A stretch of DNA of 64,000 nucleotides from positions 186,001 to 250,000 of the forward strand of contig NZ_JACXIZ010000007.1 in NCBI RefSeq assembly GCF_014705605.1, written 5' to 3'. The translations under genes were made by a program, and so were the position numbers. Source of the DNA: Paenibacillus sabuli. GTDB lineage: Bacteria; Bacillota; Bacilli; Paenibacillales; Paenibacillaceae. Of the stretch, positions 46,153 through 54,223 are shown piece by piece; positions within the stretch are counted from its first letter, which is position 1; the number at the start of each line of letters is the position of its first letter. Under the pieces are notes generated by a model. That model was given only the letters and a program-made list of their open reading frames with translations. It did no database searches and was not told the DNA's origin.

Positions 46153-46893
46153 CTAATGCGCCGGGTCTTGGCGTCTGCGGACGCCGCTCCCTGTCTGCAG
46201 ACGCTGAAAATGCCGCTTGAACAGCCACATGACCAGCAAAGGCTCGCGGCTGCCGCGCAGGTAGATGCGGCTCACCCGCTCATCGGTCCGCTCGACCCGC
46301 AGCAGCCAAGGGGCCAGCCGCGACATCCAGCGCATGTATTCGCCGCCTACCCAGGACGCGTCGCACCCGGCGGGCAACGTCAGGCGCTGCACCGAGCGGA
46401 CGTCCCGCGCGCCCGGACCGGCTGCTCCGTCTGTGGACACCGCCCCGTCCCGGGCACTGGACGCCGCTCTGTCCGCAACATCCACCTCGCGATCCGACGC
46501 ATCCACCTCGCGGCTGCGCGGCTGCGCTATGCGTGCCTGCTCCTCATCTTAGCGCTCGTGCTCGTCGTCCCCCTGCTCCGCGCGCTCCTGTCCCTCACGC
46601 TCCTGCGCCGCACGCTCCTCCTTCTCCCGCTCCAGCGCGTCCCGGGCCGCCTCGTCGAAGCCGCGCACGCCGCGCCCGAGCTCGTCCTGATGGCCGGGCC
46701 GGGCCACCACCGGATGCGCGAGACTCTCGATCAGCGGGTAGACTGTCGCCTTGGGTGCGCCGGTCACCAGGGACACCCAGAGCCGCGACAGCCGAATCGT
46801 GATCAAGGGGAAGGGCAGCACGATCAGCCGCTTGCCCAGTATGCGCGCCGTCTGCACGCCCTTGTCGTCGAATCCTTGTCGTCGCGCCTGCCG
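46153..46893 (-). pseudogene. Decayed NmrA/YbjT-type SDR gene (N-terminus lost, internal stop)
   Basis: Directly after the SMP-30 stop the same reading frame runs on, with no start and no Rossmann part, as the C-terminal half of an NAD(P)H-binding SDR protein (VLPFPLITIRLSRLWVSLVTG, YPLIESLAHPVV, FDEAARDALERE). A TAA at 46549-46551 interrupts the frame; it resumes in the same frame as RLTLPAGCDASWVGGEYMRW and ends at 46153. About 270 N-terminal residues are missing. The deletion joint seems to lie at the end of the lactonase gene. Family assignment is from sequence memory. Confidence 0.7.
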
Positions 46894-47769
46894 CTAGCCG
46901 CGGTACCTGTATGTCGGCACGCCGCACACCCCGGGGCGCACAGCGAACAATGCGCCCGCCTGCGGGTAACGCTCCAGCGCATCGGCATCCATGCCCTCGC
47001 GAGCCGTCGTGATATACAGCACGTCGCGCGCCGCGCCGCCGAAGACACAGGAGGTGACCTGCGGACACGGCAGTGCGATCTCTTGCAGACAGCGGCCGGC
47101 CTCAGCATCCCACCGGGCGACCTTGGAGCCGCCCCAGAAGGCGATCCACAGCATGCCCTGCTCGTCGATCGTCATGCCGTCGGGCGTCCCGTCCTCCGGG
47201 GCGAAGGTGATGGCCGCCCGGCGGTTCGAGATCGCGCCGCTCGCCCTTTCGTAATCGAGCGCCCACACGACCGGCTCGCCCGAATCGATATAATACATCG
47301 TCTGCCCATCGAGGCTCCACGCGAGTCCGTTGGAGGTCGTCACGCCGTCCAGCATCTGGTGCACACTGCCGTCCGTATCGAGCCGATACAGCGATCCTGC
47401 GCCCCGACGTCCGTCCATCGCCATCGTCCCTGCCCAGAATCGTCCCGCCGGATCGCACTTGCCGTCGTTGAAGCGAATGCCGGCGTCCTGGTCGGGCAGC
47501 CGCCAGATCGGCTCGACGCCGCCCTCCTCGTCCTCCGCCCGGCAATAGATGCCGTCTTGCAGCGCAAGCACGACACCGCCCTTTTCCCGCAGGGCCAGCG
47601 TACCGAGATGACTGCCGACCTGGACAGTCTCGATCCCCTCGCCGACAGGATCGTACACATGGTACCGGAATCCCGTGATGTCGACCCAGTAGAGCCGTTT
47701 GCTCGGCTCGTCCCAGGCCGGCCCCTCTCCCAATTGGGCTGTAATTGATGTCATACGCTTCAGTTCCAT
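46894..47769 (-). CDS. SMP-30/gluconolactonase-like beta-propeller lactonase
   Basis: 291 residues, six-bladed propeller. Metal ligands appear as Glu15 in LGEGPAW, Asn in RFNDGKCDP (near 102), Asn in SNGLAWS (near 152) and Asp in PDGMTID (near 200). Hydrolyses sugar lactones to aldonic acids. GGAGG lies 9 nt before the ATG. Divergent from the PhyH-SDR-LacI genes across a duplicated palindrome; the SDR could make the lactone that this enzyme opens. Confidence 0.92.
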   Translation of the reverse strand: MELKRMTSITAQLGEGPAWDEPSKRLYWVDITGFRYHVYDPVGEGIETVQVGSHLGTLALREKGGVVLALQDGIYCRAEDEEGGVEPIWRLPDQDAGIRFNDGKCDPAGRFWAGTMAMDGRRGAGSLYRLDTDGSVHQMLDGVTTSNGLAWSLDGQTMYYIDSGEPVVWALDYERASGAISNRRAAITFAPEDGTPDGMTIDEQGMLWIAFWGGSKVARWDAEAGRCLQEIALPCPQVTSCVFGGAARDVLYITTAREGMDADALERYPQAGALFAVRPGVCGVPTYRYRG

Positions 47770-47881
47770 TTTCAGATCGCCTCCTCTCCATTAGTGTAGC
47801 ATGCTAACGATTACCCTTCCTAGCTATTCCTTCAAACGCCGCTTTACAGCACGAAAAATACCTGTTAATATGACTTTATAA

Positions 47882-47925
47882 AATCTACACGTGTAAATTT
47901 AGTCTGAAATTTACACGTGTAGATT
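47882..47925. promoter_or_regulatory. Large inverted repeat containing two TACACGTGTA operators
   Basis: AATCTACACGTGTAAATTT (47882-47900) and AAATTTACACGTGTAGATT (47907-47925) are perfect 19-bp arms around AGTCTG. Each arm holds the palindrome TACACGTGTA (47886-47895 and 47912-47921), centres 26 bp apart. It lies in the divergent gap between the lactonase and PhyH genes. A CG-centred palindrome is what LacI-family proteins bind, and a LacI gene closes the plus-strand operon. Confidence 0.75.
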
Positions 47926-47945
47926 AATTGAAGGAGGCTTTATCT

Positions 47946-48779
47946 ATGCAAACCTTTCCGAACCAAGACGAGCTCGTCCGCACTTTTCAAGAGCAAGGCT
48001 ATCTCATCCTGCGCAACGTGCTGCGTCCCGAGCATGTCCAGCGCCTGAACGCGGCGGTCGATCAGCTGATTGCCGCCGAGCCCGACCCGGGCGCGCTGGC
48101 GCATAATGTGTACAACAGCGTCGACCGCCACGACGACATCGCGGCCCTGATCGACGAGCCGCGCATCCTGGCGCTCATGGTCCGGCTGCTCGGTCCGGCC
48201 ATCCAGCTCCATATCTCCCATCTGACCGTGCGCCGGCCCAATCCGGATAACGAGCAGACCGCCACCAACAGCTTCATCAACTGGCATCAGGACGGTCCGA
48301 ATCCGAAGTTCCCGTCGGTCGGCGGCGTGACCGGCACCTACTACATCAAGGCCTGCTACATCCTCAGCGACATGTCCGCGCCCAACCGCGGCAATACCAA
48401 GATCATTCCCGGCTCGCACAATCGTCCCTATCAGCCCGGCGGCGACGTGCACGGCGAGCTGGAGGGCGAGCTGCAGGTATGCGGCAAGCCGGGCGATGTC
48501 TTCATTTTCCCTCAGAATCTGTGGCATGCCGGCGCGCCCAATCGGTCCGAATTCACCCGGCGCCAGCTCTTCATCGGTTACAGTCAGCTCTGGATGCGGC
48601 CGATCGATTATCACCAAGCCTCGGAGCGGCTGCTCGCCGGCGCCAGTCCGATCCGCCGGCAGCTGCTCGGCCGCATCAGCGACAATCCGTTTCATTATTA
48701 TGTTCCCGGCCAATCTATGCTACCATTGAAGGAGCTGGCGGCCGGCAGCGAGCAAGCGACCAAGAGCGTGTACGAGTGA
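47946..48779 (+). CDS. Phytanoyl-CoA dioxygenase (PhyH) family Fe(II)/2-oxoglutarate oxygenase
   Basis: 277 residues, double-stranded beta-helix. Iron triad His114 and Asp116 in WHQDGP and His194 in LWHAGAPN; the 2-oxoglutarate Arg is Arg205 or 206 in RRQLFIGY. All catalytic residues are present. GGAGG lies 8 nt before the ATG. First gene of PhyH-SDR-LacI. Bacterial members hydroxylate small molecules; the linked dehydrogenase and lactonase suggest a sugar-like or cyclitol substrate, an inference. Confidence 0.88.
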   Translation: MQTFPNQDELVRTFQEQGYLILRNVLRPEHVQRLNAAVDQLIAAEPDPGALAHNVYNSVDRHDDIAALIDEPRILALMVRLLGPAIQLHISHLTVRRPNPDNEQTATNSFINWHQDGPNPKFPSVGGVTGTYYIKACYILSDMSAPNRGNTKIIPGSHNRPYQPGGDVHGELEGELQVCGKPGDVFIFPQNLWHAGAPNRSEFTRRQLFIGYSQLWMRPIDYHQASERLLAGASPIRRQLLGRISDNPFHYYVPGQSMLPLKELAAGSEQATKSVYE

Positions 48780-48891
48780 TGCCCCTGGGCGTCTACGCGC
48801 AACGAGGCGCTTCGCAGCCGCATCGCGTCACAGGTCTCGCTCCTGCTCGTCCGGCCGCAATCATCTCATGACCACTGGAGGCGAACGATAC

Positions 48892-49686
48892 ATGTCAGAG
48901 CACGATCCGCAGTCCACTCCGTCCCGCCAACCCGCCACCGCGCCAGACCTGCACGGGCAGATCGCGCTCGTCACCGGCGCTTCGCGCGGCCTCGGCCGCC
49001 ATATCGCCGTCGCGCTGGCCCGCGCCGGCGCGCGCGTCGCGGTCAATTACGCCCATTCCGAAGCGGACGCCGCCCAGACCGTGCAATTGATCGAGCAGGA
49101 GGGCGGCCAGGCACAGGCCTTCCGGGCCGACGTCACCGACGAGCAGAGCGTGGGCGCGCTCGTCGATGCGATCGACTCCGCGCTCGGTCCGGTCGACGTG
49201 CTGGTCAACAACGCCACCGGCCCGCAGCCGATGCTCGCCATCGAGGAGAGCCGCTGGTCCGACTTCGCCGATCAGCTCGACTTTTTCGTCAAGGCGCCGC
49301 TGCTGCTCGTGCAGGCGGTGCTGCCGGGCATGAAGGCGCGCCGCGCGGGCAGCATCGTCAATATCGGCAGCGAGGTCGTGCAGATCGGCAACGCCCGCTT
49401 CTCCAGCTACGTCACCGCCAAGTCGGCGATGATCGGCATGACCCGTTCCTGGGCCAACGAGCTCGGCCCGCACGGCATCCGTGTCAATCTGCTCGCGCCG
49501 GGCTTCATCCCTGTCGAGCGCCATGCCGGCGTCGACCCCGAGGGGTACCGCGTCAAGGTGCCGCTGCAGCGCATGGGCGAGCCCTCGGACATCGCCGACG
49601 CCGCAGTCTTCCTGGCCTCGCCCCAGTCGCGCTTCGTCACCGGCCAATGCCTGTCGGTCAACGGCGGCTACACGACGGGGATCTGA
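48892..49686 (+). CDS. Classical SDR-family oxidoreductase (FabG-like)
   Basis: 264 residues. Cofactor loop GASRGLG (29-35), NNATG, and the triad Ser160, Tyr173, Lys177 (YVTAK). The C-terminus FVTGQCLSVNGGYTTGI is typical of the family. GGAGG lies about 10 nt before this ATG; an ATG eight codons upstream is less likely. It ends 3 bp before the LacI start, so the two are coupled. Likely a sugar or polyol dehydrogenase. Confidence 0.92.
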   Translation: MSEHDPQSTPSRQPATAPDLHGQIALVTGASRGLGRHIAVALARAGARVAVNYAHSEADAAQTVQLIEQEGGQAQAFRADVTDEQSVGALVDAIDSALGPVDVLVNNATGPQPMLAIEESRWSDFADQLDFFVKAPLLLVQAVLPGMKARRAGSIVNIGSEVVQIGNARFSSYVTAKSAMIGMTRSWANELGPHGIRVNLLAPGFIPVERHAGVDPEGYRVKVPLQRMGEPSDIADAAVFLASPQSRFVTGQCLSVNGGYTTGI

Positions 49687-49689
49687 CCG

Positions 49690-50724
49690 GTGGCGACGCG
49701 TCAGCAAGTCGCGGAGCGCGCCGGCGTCTCCGTCGCCGTCGTCTCCTATGTGCTCAACAACCGCAAGATCGTCAAGGAGGAGACGCGCCGCAAGGTGCTC
49801 GAGGCGATCCGCGAGCTGGGCTATCGGCCCAATCAGACCGCGCGCAGCCTCAAGACCAAGCAGACGCGACAGATTGCCGTGCTCATTCATTATATCGGCA
49901 ATCCGTTCGAGGCCGGCTTGCTGCTGCATATCGAGGCGACGGCCAAGCGGCACGGCTACTTCATCTTCGTGCAGACGTACGAGCCGGCCCGCGAGGAGGA
50001 GCTGCGCGCGATGCTGATCGGACGCGTCGACGGCGTCCTGCTGCTCGGCCATGCGCTCGCGGCCGAGAGCCTGGACGACTTCCGCGCGCTCGGCATCCCA
50101 GTCGTCTCCGCGATGCAGCCGGCGGATGGGGCCGCAGACGCCTCTACTGACGGGACAGCAGGCGGGACAACGGGCGAGGCCGGACTCCCCAGCATCGATG
50201 TCGACTGGCAGCCGGCGATGCGCCGCCTGATCCGGCACCTGCGGGAGCAGGGACATACGCGCATCGCCTTCATGACTGACGCGACGCCCGGCTCGCCTCT
50301 GGGCGTGCGCGCCGCCGCCTTCGCGTCTGCGCTGGGCGATGAGGGCCTGACGCCGGCGACGTCGCCGCTGGACGGGGGCGGCCGCTTCGAGCGAGCCCGG
50401 GAGACGCTCGACGATCGGCTCGCGACGCAGCCCGCCCCCGCCTTCACCGCCCTCGTCTGCGCCAACGACCTGATGGCGGCGGGCTGCCTCGCCGCCTGCC
50501 GGGACCGCGGCCGCCGCGTGCCGCAGGAGCTGGCGATCGCCGGCTGCGAGGACATCCTGATGTCGTCGCAGACCGACCCGCCGCTGACCGCGATCCATTA
50601 CCCGCGCCAGGCGGCGGGCGAGCAGGCGATGGAGATGCTGCTGGCCGCCATCGCCAAGACCCCCATCGCCGGCGCGCGACTGCCTGGCGAATTGATCGTG
50701 CGTGGCTCGACAAGCATCAGGTAA
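49690..50724 (+). CDS. LacI-family transcription regulator
   Basis: 344 residues. HTH and hinge within residues 1-58 (RQQVAERAGVSVAVVSYVLN, then GYRPNQTARSLKTKQ), followed by the periplasmic-binding-protein-like effector domain (AVLIHYIGNPFEAGLL, ALVCANDLMAAGCLAA). GTG start 3 bp after the SDR stop with only a weak GGGG upstream, so translation probably depends on coupling. It probably binds the two TACACGTGTA palindromes in front of the operon. Confidence 0.92.
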   Translation: MATRQQVAERAGVSVAVVSYVLNNRKIVKEETRRKVLEAIRELGYRPNQTARSLKTKQTRQIAVLIHYIGNPFEAGLLLHIEATAKRHGYFIFVQTYEPAREEELRAMLIGRVDGVLLLGHALAAESLDDFRALGIPVVSAMQPADGAADASTDGTAGGTTGEAGLPSIDVDWQPAMRRLIRHLREQGHTRIAFMTDATPGSPLGVRAAAFASALGDEGLTPATSPLDGGGRFERARETLDDRLATQPAPAFTALVCANDLMAAGCLAACRDRGRRVPQELAIAGCEDILMSSQTDPPLTAIHYPRQAAGEQAMEMLLAAIAKTPIAGARLPGELIVRGSTSIR

Positions 50725-50754
50725 CTTACCCCTCATAATAAACTTCCAAAAAAA

Positions 50755-50782
50755 GGCAGGAGAGGACTCGCCCTCTCCTGCC
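50755..50782 (+). terminator. Hairpin after the LacI gene
   Basis: Arms GGCAGGAGAGG (50755-50765) and CCTCTCCTGCC (50772-50782), preceded by a run of A and followed by a weak T-rich stretch. It lies 30 nt after the stop; it may also work for the minus strand through the A-run. Confidence 0.6.
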
Positions 50783-50807
50783 TTCTCATCTGGATTTGTA
50801 TCAGAAA

Positions 50808-51101
50808 ATGTTTACCTGTTTTTCAGTTTTTATTACGGGAAAACATCGATCAATCCTGAAAAAATTCGCTTATGGTGGGCTGGAAAAAGGTTCATTGGGC
50901 GTAGTTATGCAAAAATTGCAAGCCGAACAGATTGGCAGCTATTCTGTCATTGTCGACGACGAAGCAGTTTAGCACAGAAACGAATACGGAAAAGAAAATT
51001 TTGTTATCGTCGTGGATGACCGGATTTGGAATTCCACCCCCACGTTTGAGGTCGTATTTTACGATACCGGCGGCAAGAACATCGGGGGATTTCATTATTG
51101 A
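50808..51101 (+). pseudogene. Small hypothetical gene interrupted by an in-frame TAG
   Basis: A 98-codon frame, more AT-rich than its neighbours, from ATG 50808 to TGA 51101 with one TAG at 50970-50972. Upstream part ends SYSVIVDDEAV; downstream part reads FVIVVDDRIWN, FEVVFYDTGGKNIGGFHY. Both parts look coding (charged/hydrophobic pattern and codon choice). I do not recognise the family. Either a decayed gene of foreign origin or a stop that is read through. Confidence 0.4.
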
Positions 51102-51134
51102 TTTGAACCTTGGCGGCTTTGGAATGCGCATAAA

Positions 51135-51163
51135 GAAGCGCCAAGCCGCAGCCTTGGCGCTTC
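51135..51163 (-). terminator. Terminator after the AI-2E transporter gene
   Basis: Arms GAAGCGCCAAG (51135-51145) and CTTGGCGCTTC (51153-51163), then TTTATG on the minus strand, about 50 nt after the stop. It might serve the converging plus-strand frame as well. Confidence 0.55.
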
Positions 51164-51213
51164 CATTGTACTTGCAGCAAATGTCGTTAAACGCAAGAAG
51201 GCTTAGATTTAGA

Positions 51214-52296
51214 TCAGGCCGCCTCCCAGCGCTCCTTGAAGAACCGGCGGTACACCCGCGTCACGACGATCTTGACCGCCATGTAGAACGGAATGATCAG
51301 CAAGATGCCGAGAATGCCCGCCAGATCGCCCCCCACCAGGATCAGCAGGATCGTCGTCAGCGGATGGATGTCCAGCGACTTGCCGAATACGTACGGGGCG
51401 ATCAGATTGTCCTGGATCTGCTGCGCCGCCAGGATGATGATCAGCGCCCAGAGCGCCGTCGACGGCGACTCGACGAAGCCGACGATCACGATCGGCACGG
51501 CCGAGAGGATCGCCCCGATGAACGGGACGAAGTTCATGATGACCGCCACGACCGTCAACAGCAGCGCGTACGGGAGCCCGATCAGCAAGAAGCCGATGTA
51601 CATCAGCACGCCGAGCGCGACGTTGACGATGACGCGGCCGACGATGAAGCCGCTGAGCGCATGGTCGATCTCGCCCACCGCCTCCGTGCCCTCGTCGCGG
51701 AAGCGCTTCGGCAGGAAGCCGACGATGGTGCGCCCCATTTTTCCGCCTTCCTTGAGCATATAGAACAGGATGATCGGGAAGGTGAAGATCACAATCGCAA
51801 AGTTGGATACGAACGTAAACAAGCCGCTCAAGTAATTGGTCAGGTACTCAAAGCCCGAATTCAAATACTCGCTCACCTTGGAAAACAGATTCGTATCCTC
51901 AGGCAGCACGCTTGCCAAAAAGCCATTGCTATCCAGCTCCTGCAGCTGCTTGCTGAGCGAATTGAACAGATTCGGCGCAATCTCGACGAGATTGACCACC
52001 TGATCGCGCAACGGCGGCCACACCCCGCCGGCGAAGCCGACCAGCACGCCGGCGATGACGACGTAGATGATCAGGATCGCCAAGGTCCGGTTCATCTTGC
52101 GCCGCTGCATGAGATCGACGAGCGGACGCAGCAGATAATAGAAAAAGCCGGCCAGCATCAACGGCACAATCACGATGTTGAAAAGCGAGATCAGCGGGCG
52201 AAAAATAAAATTCGCCTTCGCGCTTAAATAGAAAATCAAAAGCACCAAAATAATGCCGAAGCAAAGTTTGAAAAACCGATTGGTCCGCAAAAGCAA
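51214..52296 (-). CDS. AI-2E family transporter (YtvI/PerM-like)
   Basis: 360-residue membrane protein with about seven or eight helices, a large loop between about 80 and 150, and the conserved NFVPFIGAILSAVPIVIVGF and DIHPLTTILLILVGG motifs. TTG start with GGGGAG 7 nt upstream. Family members export autoinducer-2 or act as Na+/H+ antiporters; which of these applies cannot be told here. Monocistronic, convergent with the LacI operon. Confidence 0.88.
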   Translation of the reverse strand: MLLRTNRFFKLCFGIILVLLIFYLSAKANFIFRPLISLFNIVIVPLMLAGFFYYLLRPLVDLMQRRKMNRTLAILIIYVVIAGVLVGFAGGVWPPLRDQVVNLVEIAPNLFNSLSKQLQELDSNGFLASVLPEDTNLFSKVSEYLNSGFEYLTNYLSGLFTFVSNFAIVIFTFPIILFYMLKEGGKMGRTIVGFLPKRFRDEGTEAVGEIDHALSGFIVGRVIVNVALGVLMYIGFLLIGLPYALLLTVVAVIMNFVPFIGAILSAVPIVIVGFVESPSTALWALIIILAAQQIQDNLIAPYVFGKSLDIHPLTTILLILVGGDLAGILGILLIIPFYMAVKIVVTRVYRRFFKERWEAA

Positions 52297-52431
52297 ACCA
52301 CTTCTCCCCTTTCGCCAGCCGAATATATGTCTAGTCTATCATCCGGGGCGCTCGCGGTCTATCCGAAACTGACACGGGTGCAGGCGCAGGGCGTGGCGCA
52401 GCTCCCCCTGCGCGCCTGTGGGCAGCCAGGC

Positions 52432-52821
52432 TCATGTCGCTTCCAGATTGCGCCTGCCGCGGGGGAGTCCCAGACGCAAGCGGTGCATCGTTTGCTCGAC
52501 GCGGGCAAGGCAAGCCGGCTTGATGAGGTAATCGGTCGCAGGCAGATCATAGGCTAGCAGAGCGAGCCGGGCATCGGCCGTCACGAACACAATCTGCATC
52601 GACGGATGCAGACTAAGCAGTTGATACGCAGCACGCAGCCCGCTGCGGCTCCTCAATTGCACTTCCATGAAGATGACATCCGGCTTGTGAAGACGCGTCA
52701 GATCCATCGCCTGTCCGGGCGATCTGCACGTCTCAACGATCTCCACGTCGGCAAAAGCCCGGAGCACGCCTTCCAGCTCTTCAAGCGCCTGCCTGTCCTC
52801 ATCCAGCAGCAGCACCTTCAT
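52432..52821 (-). CDS. Single-domain receiver protein with Glu at the phosphorylation site
   Basis: 129 residues, one REC domain only. Asp7, Glu8 and Asp9 form the acid pocket, Thr81 and Lys101 are conserved, but the phospho-acceptor position is Glu53 (VIFMEVQL) where Asp is expected. A Glu there often mimics the phosphorylated state. AGGACGAGG lies just before the ATG. It lies 65 bp after the REC-BTAD gene, whose receiver has the same length and layout, so one may have arisen by duplication. No output domain. Confidence 0.8.
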   Translation of the reverse strand: MKVLLLDEDRQALEELEGVLRAFADVEIVETCRSPGQAMDLTRLHKPDVIFMEVQLRSRSGLRAAYQLLSLHPSMQIVFVTADARLALLAYDLPATDYLIKPACLARVEQTMHRLRLGLPRGRRNLEAT

Positions 52822-52886
52822 TGCGCCTCGTCCTTTCTGCATGATCTGTCGTCTTCTATATGAAGCTGCGGACCGGGAGGACGACG

Positions 52887-54053
52887 CTACTCTTCCGCAT
52901 TCGCCGCCCCGCGGCTGCGCCAGTTGTCGTACCAATCGGAGATATACCGGCTCGGCTGCTCGCCCAGTCCTTCCTCCAGCGCCGTGCATAGCGCGCGATA
53001 TTGCTGATGCACAGCCAGGCGGCTCCCCGTCGCATCATGCAGCCGCATCAGGGCATAATGCGCCCGTTCCTCATGCGGCTGACGCGCGCACACCTGACGG
53101 TACCACTCGCCCGCCAAGTCCGCGCGCCCGTTCTCCTCGAGCCACTCGGCCAGTCGCATCGCCGCTTCCAGCCAGACGCCGCTGAGTCGCTCGCGCTCGT
53201 GCTCCGCCCACCAATACGTGTGCTCCTGCAGATAGTGTTCCCGGCATTGCTGCAGCACGGCCGCGTACTGCTCCGCGCGCGCCGGCGTCAGAGGGACTTT
53301 GTCCGTCAGTTTGCGCTCCATCTGCTCCGTATCGAATTGTACGCGGTGGATGTTCAGCGTATAAGCGTCCGAGGTGCTGCTTAATTCGAAATGATCGCCG
53401 TACCGCTCCAGCGTCTTGCGAATGTGGTAGACGGTCGTGTACAACTGCGCGTATACCTTGCCGAGGTCGTAATCCGGCCACAGCAGCTCGATGAATTCGG
53501 ACTTGCGGATCAACTGACCGCGATGCTGCAGCAGATACAAGAACATCTCTCGCGCCCGGGCCGTCCGCCACTGCACCGCGGCCAGCGCACCGGACCGCTC
53601 GGCAATGCGCATCTGGCCGAGCAACTGCACTTGCAGGCCCTCCTCCCCCTGGAGGCGCTCGTCTGCCCGCTCTTGCTCGTGCACCTGTGTCTGCTCCAGA
53701 CGAAAGCGAATGCGTTCGAGCGTTTTGGCCAGCCGCTGGGCCCCTACCGGCTTCACGACATAATCGAGCGCGTCCAGCTCGAAGGCTTGTACGGCAAAAT
53801 CGTCATGCGCCGAGACAAATACGATATTCAGCGCCGGCTGCTCCGCCAGCAGCTGCTCCGCCAGCTCCATGCCGTTGACCTCAGGAAGGTGAATGTCCAA
53901 AAACACCGCATCCACCCCGCCGCGGGCCACGGCATCGCGGCCGCTGAACGGATCGGTATATTTGCCGACGATGGCGATGCCGCCCTGCTCCAGCAGCCGC
54001 TTCTCCAGGTATTCCAGCGCCAGCGGTTCATCATCTATGACTACGACTCGCAT
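52887..54053 (-). CDS. Response regulator with REC, winged-helix and BTAD (SARP-like) domains
   Basis: 388 residues. Receiver 1-120 with Asp7-Asp8, phospho-acceptor Asp53 (FLDIHLP) and Lys101; then an OmpR-type winged helix (about 145-240, RTARAREMFLYLLQHRGQ, VYHIRKTLERYG) and a bacterial transcriptional activation domain with TPR-like helices (about 245-380). Divergent from the two-kinase hybrid sensor across 170 bp, which is its likely partner. This type is common beside 7TMR-DISM sensors in Paenibacillaceae. Confidence 0.9.
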   Translation of the reverse strand: MRVVVIDDEPLALEYLEKRLLEQGGIAIVGKYTDPFSGRDAVARGGVDAVFLDIHLPEVNGMELAEQLLAEQPALNIVFVSAHDDFAVQAFELDALDYVVKPVGAQRLAKTLERIRFRLEQTQVHEQERADERLQGEEGLQVQLLGQMRIAERSGALAAVQWRTARAREMFLYLLQHRGQLIRKSEFIELLWPDYDLGKVYAQLYTTVYHIRKTLERYGDHFELSSTSDAYTLNIHRVQFDTEQMERKLTDKVPLTPARAEQYAAVLQQCREHYLQEHTYWWAEHERERLSGVWLEAAMRLAEWLEENGRADLAGEWYRQVCARQPHEERAHYALMRLHDATGSRLAVHQQYRALCTALEEGLGEQPSRYISDWYDNWRSRGAANAEE

Positions 54054-54165
54054 ATCATTTGCTCCATTGTCAATATCCCCCCGGGGTGCCCCCGACTTTC
54101 GAACTAACTTCTATACGTCATCATACCTTAACTTCCTCTACAAAATATATACAACGCACTGCGTC

Positions 54166-54194
54166 TTGACGAAGCGGCGCCGAATCGCTATGAT
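54166..54194 (+). promoter_or_regulatory. Promoter of the hybrid sensor kinase gene
   Basis: TTGACG (54166-54171), 17-bp spacer, TATGAT (54189-54194). Near-consensus sigma-A promoter about 30 bp before the ATG. No equally good promoter is seen for the divergent regulator. Confidence 0.75.
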
Positions 54195-54223
54195 TCTCTA
54201 CAATTAGGAGGAGGGGGCGGCCC

